The translations under genes were made by a program, and so were the position numbers. Below, piece after piece: positions 50,061-62,060 of a DNA stretch of 64,000 bases (the stretch's first letter is position 1; each line of letters begins with the position of its first letter). The stretch is taken from assembly GCF_018691265.1 (NCBI RefSeq), contig NW_024881313.1:35891518-35955517 (forward strand), read 5' to 3'. The stretch is from Tyto alba. Taxonomy: Eukaryota; Chordata; Aves; Strigiformes; Tytonidae. The notes beneath the pieces were generated by a model. It saw only the letters and a program-made list of their open reading frames with translations, was not told where the DNA came from and ran no database searches.

Positions 50061-52199
50061 ATCACCCACAGCCACGTCTTGTGTATAGCGGCTTCACAAA
50101 TGCATTTATCTTTGAGTTTGTATGTCAGAGAGTAATCTGGCAGGAGCTCTGTTTAATAGGAAAAAAAAAATAACAGCTTTTTTCATTTGGGATTCTTTTG
50201 ACTCTTGGCAATACTCAAGACAATTGCTTGGAAAGCCTCGGAAAAACTCAAGTTCCCTGCAGGTACATGGCTATGTTTGCAAAGCAGAAAGACCCTGTAG
50301 CACACAAATCTGTTGACAATTGAATGAGGAAGCCTTGACACCAGAATGGTGGGCAGCTTGAGCTGGGCAGGATAAATCCCACCCATGTGAGGACCTGATG
50401 TGCCCCGCAAGCATCACAGAGCCCTTAGGATGCTCCTCTAAGGCTCATCACCACTGCAGTCACAGCAAGGAGGTACCTGCACGGCTCAGCACCGCACTGT
50501 ATGGATGTGCCCAAACTTGCTGTGTGTGCTGGGAGCAGCGGAGCCATCTGAGCTCAGCACCAGCATGGCACATGGCTTCACTGCGCTTGGACCCAGCAGT
50601 TCTGGTCTGCCAAAGGAAAGGCGGTGGAAGTGTACCCAAACTGGTAGAATCACACCTGCCCGGTTTAGCCTCACTGACAGGGCAGGACTGCAAAACTCAC
50701 CCGAGGAGCTGGGACACTCCCTGGGTGGCCAACCCAAATACCGGGCTGCCTTAGCTGGAAGCCAGTACGCATGTATCTGTCCTCACATCGCCGAGGACGG
50801 ACTGTCTATCTGGCGCTCACAGTGCTGACACAGTAGTGGAGAAGACTCAGGGGATGAGGACAATGGAGCTATGTATTTCACCACAGCAGGAGCTTTTACT
50901 CAGTGCATTTTTCAGAATGACAGTAAATAGGGTTGGGAAGGATATAGATGGTCCATCCAGTGCACTCCTTTAGTGACTGCTGGTTTCCATTCAGGCATGC
51001 AATCAAAGACTTTATATTTTATGGCATTTGTTTTGGGGACAGAAAAGCTTTCTATTTCCCCTTCTTCACTGATGATTTTTGTCCACGAACCAGGCAGTTT
51101 CATTAGCGAGTAGGTATTGCTGAAGATGCATCCACCAGTAAATTGCTCTGCTACAATGTGGGACTAGTGTGGATGGATTTGAATTTGCAGGTCCCCTGGC
51201 TTCTGTTTCAAAATCTGCGTTAAATCCCGAGTTGACCCTTGTCCCATCACAAGCTAAAATCTTCTTATCTTACTGAAATGGATAGAAAGAGAGTGCCAGT
51301 CTCATTAGACCCTTTCTGAAATAATTTATTTTGTCTTTTACCTGTAATATTTCTTTCTGGTCTTTATTTTTATTACATCAAATTTGTCTTGGGAGGGAAA
51401 AGCTCCTTTTATTCCTTGCTCATCCCAGTGTCATTGGGTTTCCACCCTGCAAGAAGGACAAGAGACATTCCAGGTCCCTGCCATGCTCTTTGGCAGTCTT
51501 TCCTACCAGCTTTGGGAAATGATCTCAGCCGATGCAGCACAGACAGTGGCATCCCAGCACCACTCCTTGCTCACCTAAGTGTTTAATGATGCTTCTCTGA
51601 GCTCATCTTCTTTTCTGTATGGAAGCAGCATAGGTGAAACCCCACCAATCCACCAGCAGCACCCCAAAGTACCCTTTTGGGTGTCCACTCCTGTCACTGA
51701 AGAAGAAAGGCAGAAGTTTTCCCATATAAACACTCAAAAGGTACAGGAACTCTTGCCCTACCAGTTGCAACAATGCTAAAAACATCATGTTTCACCAGCA
51801 GGTGCTATCACCAACCAAATCCCCTCTGCCATCACTACAGTGAGAGCAGAGGCAATGCTGCTTTCTAGAGACAAGCTGCATCATGAGGTACAGATCTGCC
51901 CTTGAAGAGACCTTTCCCTTGGCTTTGCCTTGTGTTCAGTGGTTTGCAAGAGTTTGTGCAATGTCGCTGACATATGCTGCTGCAGGATTTATTCTGCTCC
52001 TAGCATGTTCCCGAAGTCCTTCAGCCTCACTAAGCAGGATGTCCCCAACCTGTCCTAAACTCCACATGGCCATTTTCTATATATCCCGATTGTATCAGCT
52101 GATGTCCTGGTCCCACCCAACCCACCGCAACGTCCCCTCCATCCCTTCGGAAACCTCCCAGCCCTTTAACAACCAGTTCAAAGCATGAGGAGTCTTTAA
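50061..52199. other. unique non-coding sequence, nothing recognised
   Basis: Frames of 118 and 107 codons at 50.4-50.83 kb overlap each other and two minus-strand frames, with no domains. A GGGTTGGGAAGGATATAGAT phrase at 50930-50949 is faintly CR1-like but not supported further along. Confidence 0.5.
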
Positions 52200-52465
52200 A
52201 ACCCGTGATGGGAGCACATCAGAAGCGCCGGCACAAGCAGCGGAGCAGATGTGCTGCGGGGAGCAGGAGGGGGGCAGCGGGGCGGGGGGCCCTGGCAGTG
52301 GAGCGGCACGGAGGGGATGGCAGCTGCAAGACAGACGGCTTCTCCGCAGCCCCGCGCCGAGGAGAGGGGAGCCCCTTCCAGCGTGTCCGTGCTGCTGCTG
52401 CACGCACGCATCCTCATTAATAACAGCCCACGGAGGTGATGGATAGCACTCGGGGATGAATTACG
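52200..52465. promoter_or_regulatory. GC-rich CpG cluster, candidate promoter or first exon
   Basis: I count about 21 CpGs in 265 bp, with a G-rich core (about 52250-52310), against very few CpGs in the flanks. This is the second CpG cluster of the window, and the only strongly GC-rich one. It ends near CATTAATAACA and CCACGGAGGTGATG, the latter resembling a 5' splice site in the plus direction. Open frames cross on both strands, as expected from the composition. It could be the 5' end of an unrecognised transcript or a GC-rich enhancer. It has no LTR or CR1 similarity that I can see. Confidence 0.5.
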
Positions 52466-53049
52466 GCCAACTGCCTGATGCTGCCCTGCAAAAGCCGTAT
52501 TTAGCCAAAAGCCAGCCAGGTTTTTTACCTCCATTCTGCCAGGTTTTGAAAATCTGAGGCACATCTTCAATTTTCTTGCTAAGATGAGGTTACTTGAATT
52601 GCCTCCTGTTTCCTGTGGGGTGATGGTATACTGAGGGCAGCAAAGAGGGATGCAGCTGGTGCTCGGGGAACGCTGTTTGTGCTACAAAACAGGGAGTAGC
52701 TTCTCCCAAATGGATGTGTTTTGTGAATCTCAGCTATTGCTGAGATGTTTAGTCTCTCAGTACACAAAAACATTGCTTAACTGGAAAAATAATAGGATTC
52801 AAACAAAATTCAGATACTGCGGTTTGAAGATATTTGCACCTCTGATCGTTGAGCCGCAGCTGGGTGGGTGGAAACCAGAAAAAAAAAAAGCAAACCAAAC
52901 AATAAACAGCACACAGACACACACACTAACTGGAAGATACTGACATGAAAAAAAAGAAAATAAAAGCCATGTTAAAGGCATACTTGATTTCACCCAGGAT
53001 TGCTATATCATGGATGAACAAGAGCCTGAGATGGGGTTTCTAAACAGGG
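52466..53049. other. unique non-coding sequence
   Basis: Contains a short (CA)n-like stretch at 52910-52925. Nothing else recognised. Confidence 0.55.
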
Positions 53050-53062
53050 TTTTTTTTTTTTT
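53050..53062. repeat. poly(T) tract, 13 bp
   Basis: Homopolymer run. Confidence 0.9.
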
Positions 53063-53234
53063 AAGCTGTAGGAGTTTCACACAGGAACTGGATGTGACGC
53101 CAACTTCACGTCAAATAGAAAAGATTCGTTGAAACAGCTTTAAAAGTTTATTTGTTTCCCTGAAACAACTCTGAGAATATGCAGGGTTATTTCTGACACG
53201 AGATTATCCTGGCTTCAAGTAAATATAGTCATGC

Positions 53235-53257
53235 TATAAATAAATAAATAAATAAAT
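53235..53257. repeat. (ATAA)n microsatellite
   Basis: About five TAAA/ATAA tetranucleotide units in tandem. Confidence 0.95.
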
Positions 53258-53306
53258 GCAGACAGTGCATCAAAGCTCCCCTAAAATAGAAAATTTCACA
53301 GGAAAT

Positions 53307-53392
53307 GGGCCAGATCTTCCAGCGGTGTAAATGAGTCTCTTCCCATTGAAGCAAGTCAACCTATGATTATTTACCTTAGCTGATCACCTGGC
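53307..53392. mobile_element. palindromic MITE remnant, Chompy-like
   Basis: The left arm GGGCCAGATCTTCCAGCGGT, continuing into GTAAATGAGTC, is the imperfect reverse complement of the right arm ending ATTTACCTTAGCTGATCACC then TGGC. The centre contains CCATTGAAGCAAGT. This architecture and wording match the palindromic sauropsid MITE usually called Chompy, whose arms read 'gggccagattctgatctcagttacaccagtgtaaat' with a 'ccattgacttcaatgg' centre. The palindrome is visible here; the name comes from memory of the family. It is short, non-coding and decayed. I cannot confirm a TA target duplication. Confidence 0.65.
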
Positions 53393-53839
53393 TTTAATTT
53401 TAATATATTTTACATATCTGAGTGTCAAACACTGAATACAGCTGCCTGCCTTTAACAGGTAGTTGTCGTTGACCTGAGCAGATGAGAACAAGCTCTCCGG
53501 TGCTGCAGAGCTCACTGATACAATCTGATGGGACAGGTACAGTCAGACCAGTCTCACAGTCAGATGTGGCTCTCAGCATTGCTTGGGGTGTCCTGGAACA
53601 CTGGGGCTGGGGTGGGAGCCCTGGAAGGTTTATAATAGCAAATGCACAGTGCATGGCATTGGAAATTACAAGAGATAAATCACCTTCCCAACAAAACTGA
53701 TTTAATTGTTGCTGGGTCTCAGTGTTTTGTATTTCTACAGCCTCTCATCAAAATACTATGACAGCCTTCGCACCTCCAAAGACTGCAGAGGAATAAAAGA
53801 TAATCAGGACATGATCTCTGGAGTTGGAAACACTTCCCT
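53393..53839. other. unique non-coding sequence
   Basis: A minus-strand 84-codon frame and a plus-strand 72-codon frame overlap. No repeat is recognised before the MIR at 53.84 kb. Confidence 0.5.
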
Positions 53840-54150
53840 CATGTCAAGGCATTTACAGCGTATTTGAGGCTTCAACACAACCCTTTGAGAAAGGAAACAG
53901 TCTGTCCGCTCTGCAGGTGGGGAAACAAAGTCACAGATGTGTTATGTCTTGCAAGCTCACCCATCAGAAACCATTTCTTGAGTCCCAGTGGCTGTTTACA
54001 ACCCTTTGAAAAAGGAAACAGTCTGTCCGCTCTGCAGGTGAGGAAACAAAGTCACGGATGTGTTATGTCTTGCAAGCTCACCCATCAGAAACCATTTCTT
54101 GAGTCCCAGTGGCTGTTTACCACTGCTGGGCCATGTTATTTCTTACGATA
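53840..54150 (-). repeat. MIR-type SINE carrying an internal tandem duplication
   Basis: The sequence CAACACAACCCTTTGAGAAA, then CTCTGCAGGTGGGGAAAC, CAAAGTCACAG, GTCTTGCAAGCTCACCCA and CAGTGGCTG follows the reverse complement of MIR block by block. That consensus reads 'cctcacaacaaccctatgagg', 'ttttacagatgaggaaactgaggc', 'acttgcccaaggtcaca', 'agtggcagagctggg'. The element therefore lies on the minus strand. A 121-bp internal piece is present twice (see the next entry). Two copies of a MIR core in one place come from duplication, not from two insertions. Confidence in MIR identity rests on several collinear blocks. Confidence 0.7.
53877..54120. repeat. 121-bp tandem duplication (two copies)
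   Basis: Copy A starts at 53877 and copy B at 53998, both beginning ACAACCCTTTGA. They share the whole 121-bp unit through GGCTGTTTAC with about three differences: GAGAAAGG/GAAAAAGG, GGTGGGG/GGTGAGG and CACAG/CACGG. Junctions are exact, and similarity stops at 54120. The near identity shows that the duplication is recent relative to the ancient MIR sequence it copies. 121 is not a multiple of three, so open frames through it change frame between copies. Confidence 0.97.
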
Positions 54151-56945
54151 CTGTCCCTGCTGTGAGCCAGACCTTGAGGGAGAGGCCAGGGGGTCGTGAT
54201 CACATGGGGTTTGATTTCATGGGAACACAGGATAAAAACATCCTGAGATTTGTATTTGATTCCTTCTTCTGCATCTGATTTCTAAACCTTCAGAGTCAGA
54301 TTTCCAAGCTTTTCCCACAGACAGCAAGGCTGTGGTTTTTCTTATAATATACATTACACAAAGCAAGCAAGCTGATAGTCCTCCAAAATCTCAAGACTCC
54401 AGGAGTTGAGGATTAAAAAAAGAAAGGAATGCTCACTTCCCACCAATATCTGAAAGCTCACTCTATAACCACCACATCTGACAAAACAAGGATCCCTGCA
54501 CCATGCAGCACATATTCCCACCACCCCATCTAGGGGCTGGGGACCATGCTGGGTTTTGAATGCTATCCCTAAAGCCAAACGGCAGCTTTGAGACACTCAC
54601 TTTGTCCCAAGCAGAGGCTGCCAAAGGGAACAGATTTAGTAACAACACACACTGGGTCATTCTCTTCTTCCTCCAAAGAGATACCTCTGTGGACCTGCAG
54701 ATCTACATCTACCTCTCCATTGGCAGTGTTGTGCAGAGAAAGATCTAAAATTAGCTGGGTGGATTTAACGTCACACAGCTTCCCTCTGCTTTCGAGTGCT
54801 CAGCCTCCTGCTATATTTAAACCAAAGGCAACTGGTAAACAAAGGTTTGGTGCGCTCTACTCTGACAGAAATAGGCACTGCAGCTATTTTTATCCAGCAG
54901 ACTACACAATATGTGTCCAAGTTACAACCGGCAGCAATAAATATATCCCAAAGAGGGTCAAGAAGCCACTACAAGCAGTGAACAATAATGAAACCACTCT
55001 GCTCTCTGAATGCCAGCAAGGCAGCCTTATCTAGTCCCTAATTCCTCCATCTGAGGCTCATCACACAAAAGCTTTATAGAAGGCAGATGAGGTTGTATGT
55101 CATGCGCTTTGAACATATTTTTTTTCTTCCAGGTTTTGCAATTTAGCTTGAACTAAGCAGTGTAGTGTAAATATCAAGGCATCTTGACCATAGTCTGGAT
55201 GCATGAGGGCTAATTACAGCTCTGCCCAGAGAGGGTGTAGAGCACTGATTACCTGGCCAGGACTTCACAACCCCAAAGCCTACCATCTTTTCTCAATCCC
55301 TGCAAGGTATTAGTGTCATGCCAGGGTCAAGCTCATCCCTGGCCCTCAGCAGGGCTTTGTGGAGCTTTGCAAAGGGGTCAGGCCAGACAGTGCCATGAAT
55401 GGACTGGTTCCCAGTCTCAATGCCTAACCCTTCTCCATCTCACAGAGGATTTGGTGTGAGAGGTCAGGCAGCAAGGAAGTCTCACCCTCCTGAGCATGGT
55501 CTGTCTCCCATTGCTCCCCAGGACTGCTCTGTAGAAAACATCAGTCCCTCCCCATCCTCAGAGCCAAGCACTTCAGGCTCCACGTTTGCTCAGGGATCCA
55601 TCAGAGAAGGAAAGGCAAGAGCCACCATGATTTCCATCCTCAGTGTCCTCCTCCTTCAGGCTTCCAGATATTTTGGCTTTATCTCCCAGTCTGTGGAATT
55701 CCAAAAGCTGGTCAACATACACCCAAGAGTTGAGTCATTTCACAGGGAGACAGGCCCCATCTCTTCCCTCTTCTGGGTCCTGCTTCCCCTTCTCTGTTGA
55801 AGTTCCACTCTGCTGCCTCGCTGAAGGGTCTGGGGACGAGCGTTGGCAACCAGGCTTACACCCCTTACCTCTGGAGGCGTTCAGGCAGTGCTGCCCACCC
55901 CCGATGTCTACTGCTATAGAGATGCCCCAAAATAAGCTGCTTGGCCTCCACCTCTTGCTTCAGGCAGGTCCAGGTGTCCTTGCAGACAACATGGTCTCTC
56001 TGGGACATATAAAATGCGCTGTGGGTCTACATGAGTGAATTGCTCACTGGGGGTGGGGGGTCAAACTCCCACCCACAAGTGAACATCCCTTGGTAAGCAC
56101 TGATTTATTTAAACAAATATGTTTTCAGCAGAAATTGGATGGGGCTGCTCGTGTCCTCTGCTTGGCTCTGCAGGTTACTTTACACTCAAAACCTGCCACA
56201 ATTGCTAGAATTTGGATCCCAAAGACTTTGGACTCCCTCTTTTCACTCCCAACAGACATTTACACTCCTACCTTGGGCTAAAATGAGGGATCTTCAGAGT
56301 TAAGGTACAGAAACCCTATTGAACATGCAATGCAGGTAGCAGGAGTCACCAGATACACAACCCTGAGGATCCAGGTCTAGAGGGAAACATGTACCTGCCA
56401 GTGACAAGCAAGCTGGCCTCGATCAGCAGTGACAGCCAGCCACAGTGAATATATTTTGGGGGGAATATCCAGATGTCTCCAATAAACAGTAGTTAAAGGG
56501 ATGGCTGAGTGTTCTGAAAGCTGTACCAAACTTTGCAGGCACATTCTGCAACTCCTGGAAGAGTTCTACTCCCAAAACCATGATGCCACAGCACTGTACC
56601 CAGCACAGCTGGGGATGCCCACCATGGCTTGGACCTGCCTCTGGAGCCAGGCTGCATGTCTGCTGCCCGCAGCCAGCAAGCCCACAAAATAGCAGAGGTG
56701 GTTTTTCCCTTCCCCAGCCCTTCCTCTACACTCTGGGGACCAGCCCTGTGCCTGCCATGGCTGAGCAGGCAATGATGAAGAGGTGGTCACATCTGGCAGC
56801 AGCTGAGAGACCAGTGCCCCACAGTTTGTGCACTGGGCACAGCTCTGACCTTGGGAAAGCAGAGACCTGGGTTCATGGACCAGACCTGGCTTCTCCCTTG
56901 GCTCTCATTTATTACTTATATTACTTATACAGGCACAGTGGGGAC
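54151..56945. other. unique non-coding sequence, nothing recognised
   Basis: Largest frames are 148 codons (54588-55034 plus) and 133 codons (55399-55800 plus). Neither has a domain, a convincing splice context or a membrane segment. No repeat family was recognised. Confidence 0.5.
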
Positions 56946-56969
56946 TTTTTTTTTTTTTTTTTTTTTTTT
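56946..56969. repeat. poly(T) tract, 24 bp
   Basis: Run of 24 T that encodes the phenylalanine run of the 177-codon frame at 56580-57113, which is therefore rejected as a gene. Confidence 0.97.
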
Positions 56970-57001
56970 ATGCAGCAAATCATTAAAAAGAAAGGATGGG
57001 G

Positions 57002-57032
<31 letters not shown>

Positions 57033-57040
57033 CAAAACAA
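57002..57040. repeat. (AAAAC)n microsatellite
   Basis: About seven AAAAC units, 33 bp downstream of the T24 tract. The A-rich array and the T tract can partly pair. Confidence 0.97.
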
Positions 57041-60000
57041 TTATCCTTTAGTAACAACTGCAAAAACAGGGAGCAGGGAGAGGCAAACATGCAACCAACA
57101 GACAGACAAATAGAGTCCAGTTACAAAATGCTGACAGTTCAGCTGGGAAAAGGGACTGCAGATAGGGTGAAGCTTTACAAAACCAGACTGGTGCAGGGCT
57201 GCTCTGGAACCAGCTGTCTGAGCAAAGCGGGTCCTCTTGTGGAGCCTGGCACAAGTGAGTGCATACCCAGGTGAACAGCCTGCCCAGACCATCACAACTG
57301 AGCTTCTGTGACCTTTCACAAGGAGGTCTGAGCTCATCAAGCCTTGCTGAAGGTATGTCGGAGGTAGGCAGCATGACCTACGGAGGGCGGTTGGGTTAGC
57401 ATCGCTGTGTGGTGTTTGGAGTGGCTTGGCTTGCTCCAACAGGCTCAAGGTATGGTTGTGGGAGCCTGTGCATGCCCATGGGATGCCAAGGAAATATATC
57501 CAGGTCTATCAGGATGGAGAAGATGCTCACTCACCTGCAGCAGTCTCCTTGCACACAGCTACATATCTTGTTCATCCTCCCAGAGTTTTAACAAGGTCAA
57601 TGCCTTGAGAAGTGTTTGCTGGGTTGGCTTTTACAACATCCACCTCCTTGGGACTGAGGGTCAGGGCCCACAACAGCCAGAAACAGTCATTACCCTCTTT
57701 CTTGCTCCTCACCAGCTTTATTTTATATTTTTTATTCCTCGGTGTAAAAGCTTCCCTAACTAGTCATTAACCTCAGCCACAGGACACAACCATTAAACAT
57801 TATTGTGGCTGTAACATGGTACATTACTTGCCTCGCAGCTGAAAGTGTTTCCTCCAGCAAGGGAGAAAAAAAGAGACCTGTATTAAGGTCGGGATCCTCC
57901 TGCACATGTATCTAAATCAGCACCTGGCACCATAGACCGGTTGCAAAGAGTGTGCTTTTATGGAATGAACATGTTATGTGAAGAGTGCATCCTTCTTGAT
58001 TAAAACATAAGCAAGAAAACTCATCTTCAGATTCACCTCAGAGGAGAACAGCCCAGGCATCCAGATCCCCTACTCAGCTACCCCCCACGCCAGCACAGCC
58101 CACTGCCACGTGGGTGATACGTCCCTGTGTAACTGTCCTTAAACTGCTCAAGGCCTTCTCCATGCTCACAGTTCTGACCACCCCTGCCAGAGTCCTGGAA
58201 ATAACAGCTTCTACAGGAATCAGTCTTGAAGATGGGACCCGGAGAGGTCCACCATGCCAGATGTTGTTTGTAGGCACCAGCTGAAGGAGGGAAAACTCCT
58301 GTGGAGATTTCACTAGACATGGATTTCGCTGCCCACCAATGCTGCAACCCCCCTAGGCTGGATCATCACAGTGTCTCCAGCGGCTCCACGAGAGTTTTTC
58401 AGCCCTACTCCACGTTTCTTCATGCATACACATGCACACAGGGATCAAGGCTCCATGTTAGCACCTATAATGGTGTTTGTAGTATGGACACTGTTACAGT
58501 GGTTCTGAAACATAGACAAGGAGAGGGAGGGATGGTCACTGTGGCCATTCCTTCATGCACTGCCCTGTGCAAGCTGCTGTGGCAATCAGCTGCCTGGGAA
58601 TGTCCTTACATTATGTGGGGAGCCTATCTGAGAGGAAGACAAACCTCCTGTGTCTCAGTGCAGGAGAGAACTCAGCACGTGACCTCCTGCAATGAAATCT
58701 CTGCAGAGCCACCCCCAGGCTGATGGGGAGCTGTTGTGATGGGTCATGCCCATTTCCATCTGTCAGAGGACCCAATGAGACATGACTGATCTAAGCGGAT
58801 CTGACAAAGGCTGAAGACCACTTCTCCATCTGGGGACATGCCATCAGGCTAGGGGGGAAAGGCTGCCTTTTCACACATGGGGGCTGTTTCATCCAGCAGC
58901 TCCCTTTTGCCAAGACAGGGGTCCTACAGCTGCAACACCCACCTCGCAGGCTTGGTACAAGCTCCCCTTCCACCTCGATGACTCCAAGAGCACATTCTAA
59001 ATTAAAAGTGGCACGACATGAATAGTTCCCCCCGCCCCGAAACCAGGCTGACCTCCCACCACAGGCTGGGGATCCCCCGGTGTTCGTTGTTATACATCGA
59101 TGCCTGACGGGGAAGCGTTGACAGGTTTTAATGAAGACCTTTGATGTTCAAAGGAAGCGATGGCTGTTTGGTAAGGTCGGTTGAGTTAGAAGAAAAGGGT
59201 AGGCTGAAGCCAGCTGAGTTAAGCCCGTTACGCTAGCAGGGCCCCATCTGGAGCACTTAACTGCTGTCTGGTTTGAGCCAGGCAGGTTGGAGGTAGGCAG
59301 ATACCGGGGGGGTTGGTTTCACACCAAATGCCATCTGCCTCTCTGAGTTACCGTCCCCATCACTCACCTGGTGCCAGCACCATCACCTGAAGGTCAGAGC
59401 CTGAAGTCCACTCTCATTCTTTGCACCCTGGGGCTGAACTCACACTTCTTTTGCAGCAAAAATGGAAATGTCAGTATTCAATCGGGGAGGCTCTTAACAA
59501 ATAAGAAATCTCTTTAAGACCTACCCAGGGCACTGCCATTAGTGACACCAAAGCTTCAACCTCTCAGCTGGACTCATTGTGATGGTGAGGGAAGCACTTC
59601 CCCTTCTGCAGCCTCACAGTGTGTCTCTGGCCAGTGAAATGGAGCAACACCACCCATCCCAGTGGCTGAGCATCCTGCATATAGGTGTCAGTGTCCATGC
59701 TCCCACAGATATTTAAGTCTCTTATGCAAACTGGAGCAGCTTCAGTGGGAAAGTAGAGAAACAACCTTGTTTTGCCCAGCTGTCTGGGAGTTTTTCTGGA
59801 GATGAGAGGGAGAGGAAAAATTCCTTTAAACAACAGGGAATTTTGCATTTGCTTCCTTTGAGCATGAAGAGCAAGTCCATTCAGCAGTTTGAATTAGCAG
59901 ATGTAGAAACAGCCAGCTGGATATTTCAGAAATTCGTCATTTTGTCTGCCATAGATACTTTTTCAACAACAACAAAGGAAAGTTAACAAAAGACAGAACA

Positions 60001-61740
60001 GCAATTTTTTTGTCCAGTTTGTTGGTGGTGACATATTTCAAATTTCTCCCCTGACAGAGTGTGTCTTTGCTACCAATCACATCCTCATGTCCTTCCTAAG
60101 TGCTTTTTTTTTTTTTGTCCTGTGATATAAAGGCAGCTGACTAAAGCTGAGGAGCATCTTGGTAGGATACCAGCTTGGTTTTAATGTAATGGATCAAGCT
60201 GCAGACACTGCACATTGCCAGAATAGATTCTCAGAAACAGCAACATTTGCAAACAGAGAAATTTTTTCAGCAAAGGGAGAGGAGCTGAGACAAGTTTGAG
60301 CAGGACTCCAAGCATGACCTGGTTAAGCCAGTGATTGTAGGTTTGTACTTCCATAGCAGGAAGGATATAGGGCAGATGAAGTTTACTAAGGTACTGACTT
60401 TTTTGTTTCCTAAAAGGTGATGCTAAGATTTTCTGCCCAAGTCCACCCCATGAGGAGAGTCACTCCCCACTCACCCATCCTTAGCAGATCCCTGGTTTGA
60501 AATGGTACAAGCGAGACTCAGACCCATCACACAGCAAAGGACCTTGACTTTCCCTTTTAAACTGTACCTTCCTCCAGTGAGCAATTAATTTTCTCACTCA
60601 GAAGGAGATTAAAATATCCCCATTACACCTGGTATGATTCATGGCCGGTTAGAGCACCCATTTCCATGCAGACGTGTTTTGACTGTTGCAGGTTATAGAG
60701 GATGGTGGTCACTGCTCACCCCAGCCTTGGGGATGAAGCTGGTTGGGTTTTGACTCTGAGTCAAAATCTATGGTCCAGAGACTGTCTGCGTTTGGGGTGA
60801 ATGACATGAACATCACAGCCATGTCTCCTGCCCAGTCACACACCCACAGCTCCAGGTAAGGGCTGAACGCTGCAAAGAGCCCAGGTCAGCCCTCTGCTCC
60901 TACCACCAACCTCATGGGATAGAGGCACAGATGACAATTTGTAATTTCTGCTTTGGGACATCATGTCAGGATAACCCTGCATTAAAGCTATCTCCAAGAC
61001 CTTTCTAGAGGTTTCATTACAGCATTAGGTAGTGTTTTAGTCTAGTTCCCTAGAGGAATGAGGCTTTTGTGACTGTAGTGTTTGTCTGTGCACATCTTAG
61101 TCCTGACTTTCCCAAAAGCTTCCAAACCCATAGAGCAATTTTGGCCATTTGACTACAAGTCCTCAAAGCTATTAAGTTGTTGCCAGCTTGTGAATGCGGG
61201 TGGTGTGAATGCAGAAAGGAGTGAGGCTCCATCTCTGCACCTGCAGCACAATCCCAGAGGCACCAGCAAGCAGCAGAGAAACCTCATGGGTTAGAGACAC
61301 AAATGCTCTGGAGACATTTCAGTCAGAGCTGATAACTCAGGATATGTGTGATACTCCCTCCACAAGGCAAAAAGCCATGGGAAGACTCCATCAGAGCTGA
61401 AACTCGTACGAATTACTTGCTTGCTAAAGAAGAGTGAACCTGGCTGGTTGCTCATGGTGCCCTGGGTCCTGCAAACCGGTCCCACAGGCTGGTGGAGGAG
61501 CTCTGCCCTCCTCCCTGCACATGCTAGTGGCCAAATGATTCATTTCCCAAGAAGGGAAATGCAAGAGCAAAGCATAAATGAATCACCCTCCGCCGCAGGT
61601 CATTTAATTCATTCTCCCTTCAGGAGGCAAGCGTTTTTGCACACTCTAATTAGACAGTTCATCCTAATGGCAGCTATATGATTTTTTTTCCTTCTTTCTT
61701 TACATCTTTCAGCAAAATAGCATAAAATCTGATGGATATT
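57041..61740. other. long unique stretch, nothing recognised
   Basis: Frames up to 140 codons (58301-58723 plus) and 135 codons (57041-57448 minus) overlap others and lack domains. A 13-bp T tract lies at 60104-60116. Some CpG enrichment at 59.02-59.24 kb is weaker than in the two clusters annotated above. Confidence 0.5.
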
Positions 61741-62060
61741 TAAAAAAAAAAAAAATAGAATCAGTACTACTCTGGAACAAGCCCCATGTACCATATGGCT
61801 GAGACAGGGCAGTTACAAGATCCCACAACACACTCGTTACATGCGTTGTCTACACTGTAGTGCTCTCTCTGCTCACTACCTCCTCTGCCCTAGTTCCCAG
61901 ACTTTGGGGTATAATTATAGAATAACAGCAACTGAAGCTGGTTTAAAAAATATGGTCTTTTTCCATGGAAAGAAATCTGAACAAAATAACAAAAAAAAAA
62001 AAAAAAAGGCATTTTTCTTGGCAATGTGTTAATTTTTTCTCTTTCTTTTTTTTTGAGAAA
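61741..62060. repeat. A- and T-rich low-complexity cluster
   Basis: Contains A14 at 61742-61755, A17 at 61991-62007 and T-rich stretches at 62034-62055. The sequence between is AT-rich unique DNA. Confidence 0.8.

Noticed and set aside
53864..54199. Repetitive protein encoded across the 121-bp duplication
   Set aside because: The repeat length is not a multiple of three, so the two copies are read in different frames. The sequence is a SINE.
56580..57113. 177-codon open frame
   Set aside because: It runs through T24 and an (AAAAC)n array, producing a phenylalanine run and a Lys/Asn/Gln repeat. Not a credible protein.
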